Assembly (NCBI GenBank): GCA_958451915.1
Contig: CAUDRX010000087.1
Span: 1 to 8,862, forward strand
Direction: 5' to 3'
Source of the DNA: an uncultured Peptococcaceae bacterium
GTDB taxonomy: Bacteria; Bacillota; Peptococcia; Peptococcales; Peptococcaceae
Length of the DNA: 8,862 nucleotides
This document shows, piece after piece, positions 6,101 to 8,862 of this stretch. Position 1 is the stretch's first letter, and the number at the start of each line of letters is the position of its first letter. The notes below the pieces were generated by a model. The model was not told the origin of the DNA. It ran no database searches and saw only the letters and a program-made list of their open reading frames with translations. The translations under genes and the position numbers were made by a program.

Positions 6101-8434
6101 TTGAAATACTGTCGTGTGATCGTTGAGGGCGCACCATTCGTTAATGAAGAGGGTTTTACTTATCATGTTCCGGCTTTTTTAGAGAGCTATATACAAATTG
6201 GCAGTTTAGTGTATGTGCCTTTTGGAAGGAGCAATGTCATCAAGAAGGGGATCGTTGTCACTGAAGAAGAGGAGCAAGAAAACTTTACTTATAAAAGTAT
6301 CGTAATGATCCATCATTTGCATCCGGTGATCTCGATTGATATGTTGGAGCTTTGCAGATATGTTTCAGATTATTATGCCTGTGCAATGATCTATGCGATC
6401 AAACTCGGTGTTCCTAAATACGTATTCCATCATCCGTTCATTGCATTTAAGGATATTTCTTGTGATAAAATACAGCATGTATCATTGAAAAATTTGAAGA
6501 AACAGGCGGCACTATGCGAAGAGGGATGTCTGAGCATAATTCCATATGATCCATGCGAAGAACCTGTTTCGAAATATTATACGATCTCTATTGATAAATC
6601 AAATGAAATGTACAAACAGCAATTTAAGCGTGCACCAAAACAAAAAGAGATTTTTCAGTACATTGCAGAACATCCTTATGTATCAGATCGTGAACTTAAA
6701 GAACATTTTCAGCGTCTTGGCGATGCATTAAAAAGCTTGATCGCAAAAGGACTCGTTTTAGAAACAGAATTGGCTGATGACTTAAAATCAGAACAAACTT
6801 CATATGTTAATTTGACGTTGACTACGCAACAAGAAGAGATCATCTCTTCTTTAGAAGGCGAAATAGAATCCGGGAATTATTCAAAGAGTCTAATTAATGG
6901 TGTGACAGGGAGCGGTAAGACACTGATTTATGAAAAGATCATCGAAGAGGTTTTGGCTAAGGGAAAACAAGCACTATTTCTTGTGCCAGAAATTGCTCTT
7001 TCCCAACATCTTTTCGAACGTTTGAAGACCCGGTTCGCAGATAGAATTGCTTTGTTACATAGTCAACTAACAGAGCGCGAACGTTATATCATATGGAAAA
7101 ATGTGCAGGAACAAAAGATACAGATTGTTATCGGGCCAAGAAGTGCGTTGTTTTTGCCGTTTGATAAGCTGGGGTTGATCATTATTGATGAGGAGCATGA
7201 GAGCAGTTACAAACAAAGTGAACCGGATCCACGTTATCATGCAATCACAGTAGCAGAGTTTCTGGCCAGGAGGAACCAAGCGTTACTTGTATTGGGCAGT
7301 GCAACGCCTTCTGTAGATACATTGTATGAAGTTGTTAATAAGCGTTGCCAGATATTTAATCTTCCAGAGCGAATCGGGCAAGCAGTATTGCCGTCGATTC
7401 AATTGGTCGACATGATAGATGAGAGAAAAAAAGGTCGGTTATCATTATTGAGTCAACCGTTGGTTTCAGAAATGCGAAGATCCTTGAGTGCTGGTGAGCA
7501 GATCATTTTATTAATCAACAAAAAAGGGTATTCGTCTTCAGTTGCTTGTCATGAATGCGGTGAAGTGATGCGTTGTCCAAGGTGTGATATCCCGCTTACA
7601 TACTATCAGTCATCTGGCGAGTTAAAATGCAATTATTGTGAATATCATATCCCGGTGGTAACACGATGTCCTGTATGTGGGAGTGATTTCATCGAAATGC
7701 ATGGAAGTGGCACCGAAAGCCTGGAGAGCGAGTGCAAGAGAAGGTTCCCGGACGCTGTGGTTGCGCGCTTAGATGCACAAGTGCTTGAAGACAAAGAGAG
7801 ACGTGAGTTGATTTTAAAGGAATATGCTTCTCATAAGATCGATATCCTGGTTGGCACACAATTGCTTGCGAAGGGATTGGACTTTAAGAACACGACTTGT
7901 ATCGGGGTTATCAATGCTGATCTAACGTTGAATCTTCCGGATTTTAGAAGTGCGGAACGTTGTTTTCAGTTAATGGTGCAGGTAGCAGGCCGTGCGGGAA
8001 GAGATTCAAAAGAGAGCCATGTGTTCATCCAAACCTTTCAAAAAGATCATTATGCTTTTCAGGATGCTTGCGAGCAGAATGTACATCAGTTTTTTTTAGA
8101 TGAGATTCGTTTTAGAAAACAGTGGTTATATCCGCCGATCGTGCATTTATGTCGGATCATTGTATCTGATTATAAATTGAAAGATATTGAGTCTTCCATG
8201 CAAAGCATTTATAATTACATTATGGCTCTTCCTAAGCGAAAAGAAATTATTGGTCCTTCATTTGCACCGATGGCGAAAAAAAACAACCGATTTCGCATGC
8301 ATTTGATCATAAAAGCATTAAATGTCGAAGATGTTCATTGGATGATGAAAATGCTGCGTCGCGATATGCGTTCGTTGCGTTTAAGACCCGCGACCCGCAT
8401 ATTGATCGATGTTGATCCAGAGAATATTTTTTAG
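6101..8434 (+). CDS. priA: Primosomal protein N', replication restart helicase PriA
   Basis: PriA is a 3'-to-5' superfamily 2 DNA helicase that recognises stalled forks and D-loops and starts primosome assembly. From TTG 6101 the product is 777 residues, normal for Firmicutes (E. coli has 732). The N-terminal 3'-end-binding domain covers about 1-105 (VYVPFGRSNVIKKGIVV at 37-53), followed by a winged-helix-like segment near 175-225. The helicase core has Walker A GVTGSGKT (267-274), PEIAL (296-300), GPRSALFLP (345-353), Walker B DEEH (363-366), GSATPS (399-404), GTQLLAKGLDF (585-595) and QVAGRAGR (627-634). Eight cysteines for two zinc sites are all present at 483, 486, 492, 495, 510, 513, 523 and 526. 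The C-terminal domain ends ILIDVDPENIF. It is separated from metK by a hairpin and lies 22 nt before def, so it probably heads a separate or partly read-through unit. I saw no clear promoter in the gap. Confidence 0.97.
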   Translation: MKYCRVIVEGAPFVNEEGFTYHVPAFLESYIQIGSLVYVPFGRSNVIKKGIVVTEEEEQENFTYKSIVMIHHLHPVISIDMLELCRYVSDYYACAMIYAIKLGVPKYVFHHPFIAFKDISCDKIQHVSLKNLKKQAALCEEGCLSIIPYDPCEEPVSKYYTISIDKSNEMYKQQFKRAPKQKEIFQYIAEHPYVSDRELKEHFQRLGDALKSLIAKGLVLETELADDLKSEQTSYVNLTLTTQQEEIISSLEGEIESGNYSKSLINGVTGSGKTLIYEKIIEEVLAKGKQALFLVPEIALSQHLFERLKTRFADRIALLHSQLTERERYIIWKNVQEQKIQIVIGPRSALFLPFDKLGLIIIDEEHESSYKQSEPDPRYHAITVAEFLARRNQALLVLGSATPSVDTLYEVVNKRCQIFNLPERIGQAVLPSIQLVDMIDERKKGRLSLLSQPLVSEMRRSLSAGEQIILLINKKGYSSSVACHECGEVMRCPRCDIPLTYYQSSGELKCNYCEYHIPVVTRCPVCGSDFIEMHGSGTESLESECKRRFPDAVVARLDAQVLEDKERRELILKEYASHKIDILVGTQLLAKGLDFKNTTCIGVINADLTLNLPDFRSAERCFQLMVQVAGRAGRDSKESHVFIQTFQKDHYAFQDACEQNVHQFFLDEIRFRKQWLYPPIVHLCRIIVSDYKLKDIESSMQSIYNYIMALPKRKEIIGPSFAPMAKKNNRFRMHLIIKALNVEDVHWMMKMLRRDMRSLRLRPATRILIDVDPENIF

Positions 8435-8456
8435 TTTGAAAGGAGAAAATTAGATT

Positions 8457-8862
8457 ATGGCTAGATATAAAGTGGTTTTGAATGGTGATCCCGTCTTGCG
8501 CAGAATCTCTCGACCAGTTAAAGAGGTGAATGACAGCATCCGTAAGCTTTTGGATAATATGGCAGAGACCATGTATTACTCCCATGGGGTTGGTTTAGCG
8601 GCACCTCAGGTTGGGATCAATAAACGTGTGATTGTGGTAGATGTTGGTGATGGCCTTTATAAAATGGTCAACCCTGAAGTTGTGAGTTCGAGCGGAATTC
8701 AGGATGGCCCGGAAGGCTGCCTTAGCGTACCAAATATTATTGGTAATGTGAAACGAAGTGAACATGTTAAAGTGAAGGCGCTTGATGAGAATGGTGAAGA
8801 AATGGTCATTGAGGCATCAGGGTTTAAGGCAAGAGCTTTTCAACATGAAATTGATCATTTAA
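8457..8862 (+). CDS. def: Peptide deformylase, 3' end cut by the window
   Basis: This metalloenzyme removes the formyl group from the initiator methionine of new proteins at the ribosome. The first 135 residues are visible of a usual 150-165. The three family motifs are all present: GVGLAAPQVG (44-53), EGCLSVP (86-92, metal ligand Cys88) and HEIDHL at 130-135 (ligands His130 and His134, catalytic Glu131), which ends one base before the window edge. The N-terminus MARYKVVLNGDPVLRRISRPV matches the usual GDPVLR region. AAAGGAGA at 8439-8446 lies 10 nt before ATG 8457, a slightly long spacing. The gene begins 22 nt after priA, and the pair is probably co-transcribed. In many bacteria fmt (methionyl-tRNA formyltransferase) follows, but it is outside this window. 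Confidence 0.96.
   Translation, partial: MARYKVVLNGDPVLRRISRPVKEVNDSIRKLLDNMAETMYYSHGVGLAAPQVGINKRVIVVDVGDGLYKMVNPEVVSSSGIQDGPEGCLSVPNIIGNVKRSEHVKVKALDENGEEMVIEASGFKARAFQHEIDHL

Overview
The window is a dense stretch of conserved bacterial housekeeping genes, all on the + strand. The order is glyS (3' part), yicC, remA (DUF370), gmk, rpoZ, coaBC, metK, priA and def (5' part). Almost every base codes, and the gaps are 0 to 22 nt except for one of 69 nt. The glyQS-type (alpha/beta) glycyl-tRNA synthetase, the remA-gmk-rpoZ-coaBC-priA-def order, strong AAGGAG-type ribosome binding sites and moderate GC (impression only) point to a Firmicutes-type bacterium. Placing metK between coaBC and priA recalls the Negativicutes (Veillonella/Selenomonas relatives), but that is a recollection of gene order and is only tentative.

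Layout. Bases 1-1653 hold the glycyl-tRNA synthetase beta subunit, entered about 140 residues after its usual N-terminus. Its frame breaks: the main frame stops at TGA 1395-1397, while the C-terminal anticodon-binding domain continues in the +1 frame to TAA 1651-1653. Bases 1668-4837 carry yicC, remA, gmk, rpoZ and coaBC with 1 to 18 nt spacing. metK (4838-6031) follows the coaBC stop codon with no gap and in the same frame. A hairpin with a UUCG loop at 6045-6073 probably ends this transcription unit. priA (6101-8434) and def (8457 to beyond the window edge) form the next pair, the usual start of a priA-def-fmt group.

The genes serve translation (glyS, def), RNA turnover (yicC), GTP supply (gmk), RNA polymerase assembly (rpoZ), cofactor synthesis (coaBC for CoA, metK for SAM), replication restart (priA) and, through remA, regulation. 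Such clusters are usually growth-linked and co-transcribed.

I found no mobile element, CRISPR array, tRNA, rRNA, riboswitch or new multi-gene system. The most interesting signal is the glyS break. Its stop lies in CTT TGA G, whose first six bases match the +1 slip site of release factor 2 (prfB), but the upstream Shine-Dalgarno stimulator of prfB is absent. A sequencing or assembly indel, or a real mutation, is at least as likely. Other points of note are the same-frame coaBC/TAA/TTG-metK junction, the lack of room for a SAM riboswitch before metK, and three genes that appear to start with TTG.
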